Positions 1 to 9,595 of a stretch of 64,000 nt of DNA are shown here, in pieces. How positions within the stretch are numbered: position 1 is the stretch's first letter; every line of letters starts with the position of its first letter. The notes under the pieces were generated by a model. The model had not been told where the DNA came from and made no database searches. It saw nothing but the letters and a program-made list of their open reading frames with translations. The position numbers were made by a program, and so were the translations under genes. Source of the DNA: Halomonas sp. SpR8 (GTDB taxonomy: Bacteria; Pseudomonadota; Gammaproteobacteria; Pseudomonadales; Halomonadaceae); assembly GCF_031010195.1 (NCBI RefSeq), contig NZ_JAUAMC010000002.1, positions 558,001-622,000 of the forward strand, written 5' to 3'.

Positions 1-2504
1 TTGTACGTGGCCGCGCCTGGTATCTGGATCAACTGCTGGCGATTGCTTGGGAACAGCACGCATGGCCCGATGATGGCATTGCCCTGGTAGCCGTGGGTGG
101 CTATGGCCGTGGCGAGCTACACCCCCACTCGGATATCGACCTGCTGCTACTGTTAGAGCAGGACGACGACACCACCTACCGCGAACCACTCACCGCTTTT
201 ATCACCTTTTTATGGGATATTGGCCTGGAGATTGGCCATAGCGTGCGCTCGCTCAACGACTGCGAGCGTGAAGCCGAAGCGGATGTCACCGTCATTACCA
301 ACCTGCTCGAATCACGCCTGATCGCCGGCCACGAAAGCCTGCGCGAAGCAATGCGCGAACGCCTCAGCGCCGAGCACATTTGGCCCGCCGACCGCTTTTT
401 TGAAGCCAAGTGGCAGGAGCAGATCTCCCGCCACTACCGCTACAACAACTCCGAGTATCACTTAGAGCCCAATCTTAAAAGCTCCCCCGGTGGGCTGCGC
501 GATATCCAGATGATCGGCTGGGTGGCCAAGCGCCACTTCGGTACCGAGCAGTACACTGACATTGTCGCCAACGGCTTTATGAACGACGCCGAGCTGCGCA
601 TTTTAAGCCAGGGTCAGGCGTTTTTGTGGCAAGTGCGTTATGCCCTGCATATGCTTACCGATCGCGCCGAAGACCGCCTGCTGTTCGACCACCAACGTAC
701 CATCGCCGAGATGTTTGGTTTTCGCGATACGCCCGAACGCCTGGCGGTTGAACAGTTTATGAAGCGCTACTACCGCCATGTCACTGCGCTGGCGGGCCTT
801 AACGATATGCTGCTACAGCATTTCGACGAAGTGATCCTGCGTGGCAAAGAGGCGCTGGAAACCGTCAAGCTCAACGAGCGCTTCGAGACCAAGGGCGGCT
901 ATATCCAAGTACGCTCGCGCAATCTGTTTCGCGAGCGGCCAGCGGCCATGCTCGAACTCTTTCTCCTCATGGCCAAGCACCCCGAAATTGAAGGGGTTCG
1001 CGCTGACACCATCCGGCTGATTCGCGACCATCGCCATCAGATCGATGACCACTACCGGGAAGACCCGCGCCACCAGCGCCTGTTTATGGCCATTATGCGC
1101 GCTCCCGGCAACGTACCGCGCCAACTGCGCCGCATGAACCGCTACGGCATTCTGGGCAAATATCTTCCCGAATTCGGCCGCGCCGTAGGCCTCATGCAGC
1201 ACGACCTGTTCCATATTTACACGGTCGATGCCCACACTCTGCGGCTGCTAAAATTTCTGCACGGCTTTCGCAAGCCGGAGGCCAAAGACGACTTTCCGGT
1301 GGCAGCGATGCTAATCCAGCAACTGCCCAAGCTGGATCTGCTGTGGATAGCAGGCCTATTTCACGATATCGGCAAGGGGCGCGGCGGCGATCATTCGGAA
1401 ATCGGCGCTCGAGACGTTGAACACTTTTGTCAGCGACACCATATTTCGGCACACGACACCAATCTGCTCAGTTGGCTGGTTGAGCACCATCTGTTGATGT
1501 CGATGACCGCGCAAAAACGCGACATTAGCGACCCCGACGTGATTCGCGATTTCGCCTTGATCGTGCGTAACGAAACCCGGCTGGATTACCTGTACGTCCT
1601 CACCGTTGCCGATATCAACGCCACTAACCCAACGCTATGGAACGGCTGGCGGGCGTCGTTGCTGCGTCAACTTTACGCTGAAACCAAGCGCGCCCTGCGC
1701 CGCGGCCTAAATAATCCGCCCGACCGCGACGACTGGGTACGCGAAACACGCACCGAAGCGCGCTCGCTGCTGCAAACGATCGGCGTCAACCGTGAGCAGA
1801 TTGATCATCTTTGGGAATCTCTCGGGGAGGATTACTTCCTGCAGTACGCCCCCAGCGAAATCGTTTGGCAAACTCAGGGCATATTGAATCACAACCAGTC
1901 GCCGCTACCGCTGGTCTTGATCAGCGCCCCCACTGCCGATATGGCCGAAGGCGGCACCAAGGTATTTATCCACACCCGCTCTGTGGATGACCTGTTCGCC
2001 GCCACCGCCGCTGCCATGGAGCAGTTGGGGCTCTCAATCCACGATGCGCGCATCGCTACTTCCCACAACGACTGGACGCTGAATACCTTTATCGTTCTCG
2101 ACAGCCACGGTCAGCCAATTCGCGACCCCGCGCATATTGAAGAGATGCGGCAACACCTGGTCGAAGAACTTGACGACCCAGACGACTACCCCAATATCGT
2201 CACCCGCCACACGCCGCGCCAACTCAAACACTTCAAGGTCTCCACCGAAGTACTGATTGAGCAGGACCCGGCCAATGAGCGCACTCTGCTGGAACTCACG
2301 GCACCCGACCGACCCGGCCTGCTGGCCCGAGTGGGGCGTATCTTTATGGAGCAGGATATCTCCCTCTCCGCAGCAAAAATTGCCACCCTCGGTGAGCGGG
2401 TAGAAGACGTCTTTTTCATCACTACCAAAGCAGGCGAACCGCTGACCGACCCCGAGCGCCAGCAGCGACTGCGCGAACGCTTGATAGAGGTACTCGGCGT
2501 TTGA
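1..2504 (+). CDS. glnD: Bifunctional PII uridylyltransferase / uridylyl-removing enzyme (5' end outside window)
   Basis: Glutamine sensor that uridylylates and de-uridylylates the PII protein and so sets nitrogen status. The frame is open from the window edge (first full codon at 3), leaving about 834 residues of a family of roughly 880-900. In order: the nucleotidyltransferase motif GGYGRGELHPHSDID (about 93-140) with the two metal-binding Asp; a helical linker; an HD hydrolase motif HDIGKG near 1360-1378; and two C-terminal ACT domains (about 1950-2150 and 2280-2500, the second with APDRPGLLARV) that bind glutamine. The GTG at 93 is not a credible start because it would cut into the nucleotidyltransferase fold. 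Domain order is complete and no lesion is seen. Confidence 0.96.
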   Translation, partial: VRGRAWYLDQLLAIAWEQHAWPDDGIALVAVGGYGRGELHPHSDIDLLLLLEQDDDTTYREPLTAFITFLWDIGLEIGHSVRSLNDCEREAEADVTVITNLLESRLIAGHESLREAMRERLSAEHIWPADRFFEAKWQEQISRHYRYNNSEYHLEPNLKSSPGGLRDIQMIGWVAKRHFGTEQYTDIVANGFMNDAELRILSQGQAFLWQVRYALHMLTDRAEDRLLFDHQRTIAEMFGFRDTPERLAVEQFMKRYYRHVTALAGLNDMLLQHFDEVILRGKEALETVKLNERFETKGGYIQVRSRNLFRERPAAMLELFLLMAKHPEIEGVRADTIRLIRDHRHQIDDHYREDPRHQRLFMAIMRAPGNVPRQLRRMNRYGILGKYLPEFGRAVGLMQHDLFHIYTVDAHTLRLLKFLHGFRKPEAKDDFPVAAMLIQQLPKLDLLWIAGLFHDIGKGRGGDHSEIGARDVEHFCQRHHISAHDTNLLSWLVEHHLLMSMTAQKRDISDPDVIRDFALIVRNETRLDYLYVLTVADINATNPTLWNGWRASLLRQLYAETKRALRRGLNNPPDRDDWVRETRTEARSLLQTIGVNREQIDHLWESLGEDYFLQYAPSEIVWQTQGILNHNQSPLPLVLISAPTADMAEGGTKVFIHTRSVDDLFAATAAAMEQLGLSIHDARIATSHNDWTLNTFIVLDSHGQPIRDPAHIEEMRQHLVEELDDPDDYPNIVTRHTPRQLKHFKVSTEVLIEQDPANERTLLELTAPDRPGLLARVGRIFMEQDISLSAAKIATLGERVEDVFFITTKAGEPLTDPERQQRLRERLIEVLGV

Positions 2505-2529
2505 CAACGCCTAACAGAGGCAGTGCGCC

Positions 2530-2997
2530 GTGCTGATACTGCTATTTTGGACGCTAGTGATTGCTTACTGTGATCTGCGCTGTCGGCGCATAGGCAATCG
2601 CTTAACCTATCCTTTTCTGCTTTTAACGGTGGCTTGGCTACTGATCAATGCAGAGAGTTTGGCGGGCGTATCGCCGCTTTATGCGCTGACAGGCCTTGCC
2701 TGCGCACTGGCTCTCACCATACCAGGCCATATGCTGGGCATTTTAGGCGGCGGGGACGTCAAGCTGATGGCCGGGATAGGCCTTACGCTCGGCGGCATGG
2801 CCACCCTGCTGGTCATTGCCATAGCCGCGCTGCTACTGGTGGCTTGGACTGTATTAATGGCGCTGTTACCCGCAAGCACACTGGGCCTACTTCAACGCTA
2901 TGCGCCAGGCTTGGCTAACCAGCAAAATCACTTCGCTTATGGGCCTTTTGTTTTTCTGGCGCTTGCAACGCTTCAAATCGTTGGCAAATTGTATTAA
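2530..2997 (+). CDS. tadV: Tad prepilin peptidase, A24 family (TadV/CpaA)
   Basis: Small integral-membrane aspartic peptidase that removes the leader from the Flp pilin and the TadE/F/G pseudopilins at the inner membrane. At 155 residues it is the short A24 form without the N-terminal methylation domain of PilD. The two catalytic Asp are visible: D15 in YCDLRCRRIGN and D76 in GGGDVKL. The rest is hydrophobic with about five to six membrane segments. The start is GTG with GAGG at 2517-2520. It lies 25 bases after glnD but belongs functionally with the tad genes, and it faces the tad machine operon head-on. Confidence 0.9.
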   Translation: MLILLFWTLVIAYCDLRCRRIGNRLTYPFLLLTVAWLLINAESLAGVSPLYALTGLACALALTIPGHMLGILGGGDVKLMAGIGLTLGGMATLLVIAIAALLLVAWTVLMALLPASTLGLLQRYAPGLANQQNHFAYGPFVFLALATLQIVGKLY

Positions 2998-3009
2998 AGG
3001 TGCCAATCC

Positions 3010-3085
3010 CTCTTGAAAACTCTTTTTAAAAGCTCTTTTTAAAAGCTCTTCTTAAAAAACCTTCTTGAAAACCCTTCTTGAAAAC
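3010..3085. repeat. Six-unit 13-bp degenerate tandem repeat between tadV and the DUF3613 gene
   Basis: Six units with a period of 13 (one of 14, the first of 10) of the type CTCTTTTTAAAAG / CCTTCTTGAAAAC. Units 2 and 3 (3020-3032, 3033-3045) are identical, as are units 5 and 6 (3060-3072, 3073-3085). The array fills the spacer between two convergent genes and stops just before the stop codon at 3087-3089. It has no spacers and no strong hairpin, so it is neither a CRISPR array nor an obvious terminator. Confidence 0.85.
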
Positions 3086-3086
3086 C

Positions 3087-3404
3087 CTAGTCCTCGCTAA
3101 AGCCACCACCCGCGTCACGCTCATAAAAATCAGGAATAGGGTGAGTAAAACTGTCTAGCCAACGCTGGTTAGCCAACTCACGCTCCTGATCAGAGAGCCG
3201 CTGCGGCGTAGATGAGGCTTGACTACCCTCTCGCTGAATCTGCAGCCATTCATCCGTCTCGGTGTTTCCCTTGGCAAGCATTCTATTCGGCCGACTATCT
3301 TCCGAGTCGGCAGAGTGGCTAATAGCCCTTGGCTGCGCGCAGCCAACTAGCAGACTGGCCACCAATCCTCCAGCCGCACACAACAGTACCCAGCGATACA
3401 TCAT
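3087..3404 (-). CDS. Small Tad-locus lipoprotein, DUF3613-like
   Basis: Predicted exported lipoprotein of about 105 residues. An N-terminal hydrophobic stretch ends in the lipobox LLVGC; then comes a polar linker and a C-terminal block with TDEWLQIQREG and RWLDSFTHPIPDFYE. The spacing of W, LQ, RxG, R(Y/W)LxSFxHPIP resembles DUF3613 proteins that accompany tad loci in pseudomonads; this family call is from memory. I start at the ATG at 3404 because AGG lies upstream, whereas the ATG at 3419 has no ribosome-binding site. It is last in the minus-strand tad operon, 41 bases after tadD. The biochemical role is unknown. Confidence 0.6.
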   Translation of the reverse strand: MMYRWVLLCAAGGLVASLLVGCAQPRAISHSADSEDSRPNRMLAKGNTETDEWLQIQREGSQASSTPQRLSDQERELANQRWLDSFTHPIPDFYERDAGGGFSED

Positions 3405-3445
3405 CAGCCTATACTCCATTTAAACCGCCATTTAAGGGCTAACGA

Positions 3446-4111
3446 CTAACGGCGCTGCAGATCTTCCAACTGCAGCTGCCGTGCGCGCTCTTCCGCTCGC
3501 TGATAGTCCTGCGCCGTAGCACGCCCCTCTCTCAACAAAGCGCTCGATTCCTGCCATTTATCTTCGTACATCAGCAGAGTTAGCAGGTTTTCTAGCGGCA
3601 GCGTGTCGTCTTGGCTAAGCTCCAGCGCGGTCATAAACTCAAAACGCGCCTTTTCAAGTTCACGACGCTGCAAATAAACAAATCCCAAATCATTGCGAAT
3701 CGTAAAGCTGGAAGGATAAAGGTTAGCCGCCGTCTGCATATGCGTCAGCGCATTCTCGTAATCGCCTTTGATCGCCGCAATTTGGCCAAGCCCATGGTAG
3801 GCCTCTGCCGCCACGCAGCTATTCAGCAGCGATTCGTAAAGCGCCGTCGCTTGAGGGTCTTCTAGCTTCCGTAAAATCATCGCTTTACGTAAGCGGACTT
3901 CTGGCATGTCCTCCGAAAGCTGCTCTAAGTGAGCAAGCGATGCATGCAGTCGCCCCTGGTCAGCCATATCACTGGCCAGTTGAATGGCTAACTGTTGCTC
4001 CTGCTCCAGCGGGCCGCACTGATTTCCCTGACGAGCAGAGGTGCCTGAGGAGGCACACCCGGATAGTACAAGACTTACGCCTAACGCAATCACACTGAGG
4101 GTATAATTCAT
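3446..4111 (-). CDS. tadD: TadD-like TPR lipoprotein of the Flp pilus
   Basis: 221-residue lipoprotein with a signal peptide and lipobox LVLSGC, followed by tandem tetratricopeptide helices (for example GDYENALTHMQTAANLYP and ELEKARFEFMTALELS). TadD proteins are thought to act as pilotins for the RcpA secretin in the outer membrane. Its ATG overlaps the tadC stop by one base (TAATG), indicating translational coupling. Family and place in the locus agree; the exact partner is inferred. Confidence 0.85.
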   Translation of the reverse strand: MNYTLSVIALGVSLVLSGCASSGTSARQGNQCGPLEQEQQLAIQLASDMADQGRLHASLAHLEQLSEDMPEVRLRKAMILRKLEDPQATALYESLLNSCVAAEAYHGLGQIAAIKGDYENALTHMQTAANLYPSSFTIRNDLGFVYLQRRELEKARFEFMTALELSQDDTLPLENLLTLLMYEDKWQESSALLREGRATAQDYQRAEERARQLQLEDLQRR

Positions 4112-4998
4112 TATTGATTCATTCCTGACAACGCCCCAAAAATAGCAACAAAACCTGGTCCCGCTAAGATAATAAGCAGGGCAGGAAAAAGAAAGGCCAC
4201 CATAGTGCCAGACATTTTGGCTGACAGCTTCGACACTTTCTCTTGCAGACTCGTCATTCGGCGATCATCAAACAACTCTTTGAGCGATACCAGTGAGGCC
4301 ACGGCTCCCCCCCCTTGGCGAATTAATTGCTCCAGGATAACCACACAATCGTTCAACTGGTCGATGTCCAGACGCTCCGCCATGCTAGTCAACTCGCTGG
4401 CCAAGTCCAGGCCTGCATCCACACGCACCAGCACACGTTTAAACTCGATCGACAGCTCTGGCAGAATTTTCTGCCCCTCTTGGGACAACGCACGCAGTGA
4501 CTGCTCGACCGTCATACCCACTTCAAACAGCATACGCAGCAACGGCAGCATGGCTGAAACTTCTTCAGATATTTTTTCACGGCGCTTGGCAACGGCACCT
4601 TTTAACCAGCGTTTAGGCAGTAAAAACCCAACCCCAGCAGAGGCAAAAATAGCCAACAAAGAGGGGCCGTTACCGGTTAAAAATGCCGTAATACCCGCGG
4701 CGCTCAACCCGGCGGCTATAGGCACGCCTATTTGCAGTGCGTAATAGCGCGCCCGCTGTTCGGTGCTACGCCACCCCAGTTGATCAAGCAGCCGTGGCAC
4801 TTCCGCGTCCAGTTTGCCATCCAAGTCGCCTAGACCCACAAACAGCGATCGGTTTTTTGTTGCCGCCATACCGGTGCCATCTGGCAACGCAATGCGTTGC
4901 GCAATGATTGAAGCATCGCGTCTGTGCCTTAAAAAGGCGTAAGCGATGACACACGCCGCCGCCAACAAAAAAAACGCACTCAATATAAGCAGCAACAT
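4111..4998 (-). CDS. tadC: Tad inner-membrane platform protein TadC (T2SS F family)
   Basis: 295-residue membrane protein, paired with TadB to form the inner-membrane platform on which TadA drives pilus assembly. An N-terminal membrane helix (MLLLILSAFFLLAAACV), two further hydrophobic segments, a cytoplasmic GspF-type helical domain at about 145-265 and a final C-terminal membrane pair are visible. I place the start at the ATG at 4998, two bases after the tadB stop and preceded by AAGAG. A longer frame up to 5097 would only read back through the end of tadB. Confidence 0.9.
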   Translation of the reverse strand: MLLLILSAFFLLAAACVIAYAFLRHRRDASIIAQRIALPDGTGMAATKNRSLFVGLGDLDGKLDAEVPRLLDQLGWRSTEQRARYYALQIGVPIAAGLSAAGITAFLTGNGPSLLAIFASAGVGFLLPKRWLKGAVAKRREKISEEVSAMLPLLRMLFEVGMTVEQSLRALSQEGQKILPELSIEFKRVLVRVDAGLDLASELTSMAERLDIDQLNDCVVILEQLIRQGGGAVASLVSLKELFDDRRMTSLQEKVSKLSAKMSGTMVAFLFPALLIILAGPGFVAIFGALSGMNQ

Positions 4999-5000
4999 AA

Positions 5001-5885
5001 TTAGATACTCTTCAACATACGCCACAATATAAAGCAGCCCATGAGCTGCAGCGCCAACGACAGTAGCAGCATTATTTTGCCGGCTGACGTCACCCACATG
5101 CCAATTAAAAAATCCGGATTACTCAGCAAGATATAGCCGCCCAACGCCAACGGCAGGCCTGCCAGCACAATCGCACTAATGCGCGTCTCCCCGGTCATGG
5201 CGCTTAGCTGGCGGCTTGCCCGCTCACGATCACGAATCATCATAATCAGGCTTTTCAACATATCCGCCGAGTTACCGCCGTAGCGCTGGTTAATGCGCAC
5301 CCCCAGGGCCAATATATGAAACTCTTCGCGCTTATAGAGGGAGGCAAACTCATTGAAAGCCTCAACCATCGGCACGCCAAGCTCGATATCACGACGCACT
5401 GGCGCCATTGCCTGGTGGAGCGGATCAGAGCAGCGTTTCATCGCCAGCAGCATCGCATCGCCCATTGTTCTCCCTGATTTAATGCTGCGCACCATATGGT
5501 CTAGAAAACCCGGCATTTGCGAGATCATTCGTTCTACCCGCTTATGGGCACGCCACTGGCCGATCAGGTACACCACCAGCGCCACCCCTCCAACGATCAA
5601 CACAGGCATAAACCAGCTCACCCGTATGAACAGCAGCGCAATCAATAGCACTAACGCCACCAGCAGTGCTGTCAGCCAGCCTGGAAGCTGAATACCGGCT
5701 TGCATCAGCCATAAGGAAAAACCGCTCTTTTTTTTCTGCTTTGGCTCCAAAAAGCCGCCATCACTGCTTAGCCTTTGGTAAATGCGTTCACCCACGGCTT
5801 GTCGTTTGCTCGCCAGCATCATCAATGCCGAGGCCAACAGCAGCACCGCGCTAACCCCCAGTAATAAGATAGATAGATGACTCAT
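5001..5885 (-). CDS. tadB: Tad inner-membrane platform protein TadB (T2SS F family)
   Basis: 294-residue partner of TadC. The N terminus has one hydrophobic helix and a basic loop (SKRQAVGERIYQRL). Two membrane segments follow near residues 65-110, then the GspF-like domain (MPGFLDHMVRSIKSGRTMGDA through RASRQLSAMTGETRIS) and two C-terminal membrane helices. The gene overlaps tadA by 4 bases at its 5' end and is two bases from tadC, so the three are translated as a unit. Length and topology are normal for the family. Confidence 0.92.
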   Translation of the reverse strand: MSHLSILLLGVSAVLLLASALMMLASKRQAVGERIYQRLSSDGGFLEPKQKKKSGFSLWLMQAGIQLPGWLTALLVALVLLIALLFIRVSWFMPVLIVGGVALVVYLIGQWRAHKRVERMISQMPGFLDHMVRSIKSGRTMGDAMLLAMKRCSDPLHQAMAPVRRDIELGVPMVEAFNEFASLYKREEFHILALGVRINQRYGGNSADMLKSLIMMIRDRERASRQLSAMTGETRISAIVLAGLPLALGGYILLSNPDFLIGMWVTSAGKIMLLLSLALQLMGCFILWRMLKSI

Positions 5886-7129
5886 GGCTCAACGCCTCTT
5901 GCAGCTCCCAATGCGCCCTCGAGCTTCTCATTGAGAGCGTGAAAGCTCTCTTGCACAAATTCACCGCGTAGGCGGTTATAACGGAACAAAACATTCGTGC
6001 GGTATTCGCCTTGGCTCATTTCACCCAGCTCAATCACCTCACTAATGCAGCGAAGCCCGCTGGGTAATCGCACGAGCTGAATAATCACTTCAAGCGCTGA
6101 CGAGATAGATTGACGCATGGTTTTTTCTGGCACTTGCACCCCCGAGAGCCCCACCAACGTTTCCATCCGCAGTAGCGAGTCCATGGCACTGTTGGCATGA
6201 ATCGACGTCATCGAGCCCTCATGGCCGGTGTTCATAGCCGAGAGCACATCCAATACCTCAGCGCCCCGGGTTTCGCCTAAGATAATGCGATCAGGGCGCA
6301 TCCTAAGCGCATTGCGGACAAGATTGCGGGCCGTTATTTCACCATGACCATCCGCGTTGGGCGGGCGTGTTTCCAAACGAACCACATGACCATGTTTTAG
6401 CTGCAGCTCGGCCGTATCCTCAATGGTCACCAGCCGCTCGCGATAATCGATCATACTGCTTAGCAAATTGAGCATCGTCGTCTTACCGGTGCCCGTCCCC
6501 CCACTAATAATAATATTGCAGCGCTGCCCGACCGCATGTTCCAAAAAGGCCAAGATGTCAGTATTTAAAGAGCCAGCATCGATCAACTCCTGGCTTTTAA
6601 GCATATCTTTTCTGAACTTACGTACCGACAAACTGGCACCGTCTAGCGCGATAGGCGGGATAACCGCGTTCACCCGGCTGCCGTCAGGCAAGCGGGCATC
6701 AACCATTGGAGAGGATTCATCCAAGCGGCGCCCTAACGGCGCAATAATGCGCTGTATAACGCGCTGCAAATGTTGGTCATCCACAAAGTGCAAATCGCTC
6801 AGCGACAACACGCCGCGTCGTTCAACAAAGATACGAGAGCTGCCGTTAACCAATATTTCCGTTACCGTCGGGTCGCTTAACAGTACTTCCAGTGGGCCAA
6901 ACCCGGTAAGCTCATCAAGCATCTCCTCCGTTAAGCGATCAATTTCATAACCCGAAATAGCGAGCTGATGCTGCCGGGTGAAGGCTTGAATATGCGAGGC
7001 AATAAATCGCTTTAACTCAGGGCGACTGCCCTCGATTAAGTTCGTGGTCTCATCACCCAATTGATCAATCAGGTATCGGTGCAAACGCTCCTTAAGATGC
7101 CCGAGCTGCGGTAGGCCATGCCTCTCCAT
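5882..7129 (-). CDS. tadA: Tad secretion ATPase TadA/CpaF
   Basis: 415-residue hexameric ATPase of the secretion NTPase superfamily that powers Flp pilus assembly. Visible elements: an N-terminal helical region; the CpaF block with [19 protein letters not shown] (about 75-92); Walker [10 protein letters not shown] at 210-218; the Asp box; Walker B RIILGE at 281-286; and the His box with H311 in SIHAN. The start ATG at 7129 is preceded by GAGGAGG. The gene lies 10 bases after tadZ and overlaps tadB, in the conserved order Z-A-B-C. Confidence 0.96.
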   Translation of the reverse strand: MERHGLPQLGHLKERLHRYLIDQLGDETTNLIEGSRPELKRFIASHIQAFTRQHQLAISGYEIDRLTEEMLDELTGFGPLEVLLSDPTVTEILVNGSSRIFVERRGVLSLSDLHFVDDQHLQRVIQRIIAPLGRRLDESSPMVDARLPDGSRVNAVIPPIALDGASLSVRKFRKDMLKSQELIDAGSLNTDILAFLEHAVGQRCNIIISGGTGTGKTTMLNLLSSMIDYRERLVTIEDTAELQLKHGHVVRLETRPPNADGHGEITARNLVRNALRMRPDRIILGETRGAEVLDVLSAMNTGHEGSMTSIHANSAMDSLLRMETLVGLSGVQVPEKTMRQSISSALEVIIQLVRLPSGLRCISEVIELGEMSQGEYRTNVLFRYNRLRGEFVQESFHALNEKLEGALGAARGVEP

Positions 7130-7139
7130 ACAGCCTCCT

Positions 7140-8309
7140 CTAGCGCAATAAGCGTTTTATAAACCCTTCACGTTTGCCTACTGCCGACGCCTTAGGCATT
7201 ACGTCTTTGGCTAATTGCTGCAGTGCGCGTGTTAACTCATCTTTTGGCGATAGCTTAAACAGCGGCACACCCTGGTTTAAGCTATTCAAACGCTGCTCAT
7301 ACTGCACCGGCAACGCCGCCACCAGCGGCACCCCAAAGGTGCTGGCAAGCACCTTTGGCTCAGGAGAAAGCCGAGCAACACACCGGTCGACTAACAGCCC
7401 AACATTGTTCAAGGTGACGCCTTCGCTTCGCCAACGCTGCAAACAGTGCAAATTGCGCCGGCTGCTGGGCACACTCTGATTCAGGCACCACAGCACTTGA
7501 TCCGCGGAACTCACCAATGCACGCACAAAGCCACTGTCCGCTTGGCCGCAGGCGTTCACAATCACCCAAGAAAAGTGCTGACGCAGCACGCCCAATAGCA
7601 GTATGGCCTCAGCATAACTATAGCCTTCCGGATAGCGGTCATCCTTTACTAAAGGCAGTACCGACAATCCGCTTTCATGCTTAGCAAAGGCACTGGAGAT
7701 AACAGAGCTATCAATGCGCTGGGCAGAGCGCATGGCGTCTTCAACGCCAAACGCGCACTTCAGGCTAAGAATCGCGTCGACCTCGCCTAGCCCTGGCGCC
7801 ATGTCCATGTAGAGCACCTGCGACTGTTGATTGGCCAACGACAACGCCACATGGCTAGCAATGAGTGTCGTATCTGAGGCCACATCCGTGCCGTAAAACG
7901 CCACCATTCGGGCACGCTGACCATTTTCTGCACCGCTTATTAACGGCTGCTTGCGACCCAAACGGCGAATCAAACTCTGTACTTCACTGCCGCGCTGCCC
8001 AACCGAAAGGTAATCTTTCGCGCCCGCCCGCATTGCGCCGAGCACCAGCTCGCTTTCTGCGCTCTCACCAATCGCAACGGTCGCTACCAAAGGTCGCGAC
8101 TCGTCCAACCCCTCAATCACCGCCAGCGAGTCATGACGGTTTTCCTGAGTAACGCATATAAATACGATGCCCACCGACATCTGGTCAGCCAGGCCGATAA
8201 TCGCCTCTAGCTTGTTACTGACCGGCACCAGGCGCCCGTTATCCCCGAGCGTCGACTCTAGCCAGCTGACCTCCATGTCAGTACAGCCACTCACTAAAAA
8301 TGTTTGCAT
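7140..8309 (-). CDS. tadZ: TadZ/CpaE polar localisation ATPase-like protein, P-loop degenerate
   Basis: 389-residue protein expected to localise the Tad machine. The N-terminal ~120 residues look like an atypical receiver domain (conserved AMRAGAKDYLS near 92-102). The rest is a ParA/MinD-like fold with the switch-like sequence VLYMDMAPGLGEVDAIL (about 166-180). Where family members carry a KGGxGKT P-loop, this one reads FYGTDVASDTTLIA (about 138-151): both signature lysines and the glycines are absent, so ATP binding is doubtful. It sits 8 bases after rcpA and 10 before tadA. Confidence 0.85.
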   Translation of the reverse strand: MQTFLVSGCTDMEVSWLESTLGDNGRLVPVSNKLEAIIGLADQMSVGIVFICVTQENRHDSLAVIEGLDESRPLVATVAIGESAESELVLGAMRAGAKDYLSVGQRGSEVQSLIRRLGRKQPLISGAENGQRARMVAFYGTDVASDTTLIASHVALSLANQQSQVLYMDMAPGLGEVDAILSLKCAFGVEDAMRSAQRIDSSVISSAFAKHESGLSVLPLVKDDRYPEGYSYAEAILLLGVLRQHFSWVIVNACGQADSGFVRALVSSADQVLWCLNQSVPSSRRNLHCLQRWRSEGVTLNNVGLLVDRCVARLSPEPKVLASTFGVPLVAALPVQYEQRLNSLNQGVPLFKLSPKDELTRALQQLAKDVMPKASAVGKREGFIKRLLR

Positions 8310-8317
8310 GCCATCCC

Positions 8318-9541
8318 CTACCTAGACAGCCCAGAATTGCGACGATTAAACGAGCCATCCTCAAACAACAGCAGCTCATGCACGCTGGGGTCATAGCGAC
8401 GCAACTCCTCACCCGGCAACGGTGGCAACTCTGCATCCGCCGCGATGGGCTGCACCAAATGCGGCGTTACTATCATCAACAGTTCGCGCTCTTCGGTGCG
8501 CGTTTGGTTATTGCGGAAAAAAGCCCCAATGATCGGCAGGCTGCCCAGTCCTGGCAGTTGATTGACCTGAGCGCTGCTATTCGTGCTGATAAGGCCGCTA
8601 ATAATGAAGCTCTCCCCACTCGCCAATGAAACGCTGGTATCCGAACGGCGCACTGACAGCGAGGGCACGGTCGTGCCTTCAATGGTGATACCGTTGACAA
8701 AGTCCAGCTCGCTCACCTCTGGCGCCACTTTCAGTATGATGCGCTGGCCATCCACCACGGTGGGCGTTAACGTTAAACGCACGCCGAACTCTTTGTACTC
8801 AATAGAGACACTATCGCTGCCCGAACTTGGCACCGGGATGGGGAATTCTCCGCCCGCTAAAAAACTCGCACTCTGCCCGCTCAGGGCCACCAAGCTCGGC
8901 CGCGCCAACGTATAGGCAAAGCCACTGGTTTCCAGCGCACTCAGCGCGGCCATCACACGACGGCTGCCACCGCCCACCACCAAGTTAAACTCGTTGTTGG
9001 CCAGCGGCATCTCAAACCCCGAGGTTAAGTTACCGACTACGCCGGGAGAGGCAAACACATTGTTGCTAGAGCGACCGAACAGCGACACCCCAATATCACG
9101 CAGGCGGGAGCGGTTAACTTCAATAAAGCGAATATCGGTTTGCACCTGAGGCGGAACGTTGGGCGCACTAGGGGCCGCTTGCTGGCTTAACGCTTGGCTG
9201 GCCTGCCCGGTCACCATTAAAGTAATTTCACGGGGCTGATCAGAGCAGGTTGTCCACACCGTGACATTGGTAGCGCCGCCTCGGGCCGTAGAGATCAAAA
9301 AAGCCCGGTCAGAAATTAGCTGAACGTTGGCCACATCAGGGTTACCAACCGCCAAACGCTCGATCTTGACCGGCAGCGGTACCTCGCGATGAATCCCCGG
9401 CGCCAACTCCAGCGCACGGGGCAGTCGGTTGAGTTCGCTACACGCCTGCTGTGCAGCGACGTGCGGCGCCCACATACCTCCTGCGAGCAATACTCCGCTG
9501 CCGAGCAATACACTTGCTAGCGTTCGCGTTATCAGTTTCAT
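8318..9541 (-). CDS. rcpA: Flp pilus outer-membrane secretin RcpA/CpaC
   Basis: 407-residue secretin forming the outer-membrane channel for the Flp pilus. A signal peptide ends at about residue 30 (APHVAA before QQ). A CpaC-type N-terminal domain follows (ELAPGIHREVPLPVKIERLAVGNPDVANV), then a short BON-like stretch and the secretin core, with the conserved LARPSLVALSGQSASFLAGGEFPIP and ending in LPGLGSLPIIGAFFR and ELLMIVTPHLV. Second gene of the minus-strand operon, 54 bases after rcpC. Confidence 0.95.
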   Translation of the reverse strand: MKLITRTLASVLLGSGVLLAGGMWAPHVAAQQACSELNRLPRALELAPGIHREVPLPVKIERLAVGNPDVANVQLISDRAFLISTARGGATNVTVWTTCSDQPREITLMVTGQASQALSQQAAPSAPNVPPQVQTDIRFIEVNRSRLRDIGVSLFGRSSNNVFASPGVVGNLTSGFEMPLANNEFNLVVGGGSRRVMAALSALETSGFAYTLARPSLVALSGQSASFLAGGEFPIPVPSSGSDSVSIEYKEFGVRLTLTPTVVDGQRIILKVAPEVSELDFVNGITIEGTTVPSLSVRRSDTSVSLASGESFIISGLISTNSSAQVNQLPGLGSLPIIGAFFRNNQTRTEERELLMIVTPHLVQPIAADAELPPLPGEELRRYDPSVHELLLFEDGSFNRRNSGLSR

Positions 9542-9595
9542 CCCCTTGTTCCCCTGCCCAAATATAGTTTTTTAATAACAGCTTTAATAATGACT

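Noticed and set aside
3010-3085. CRISPR-like array
   Set aside because: Units are 13 bases with no spacers and no cas genes are present.
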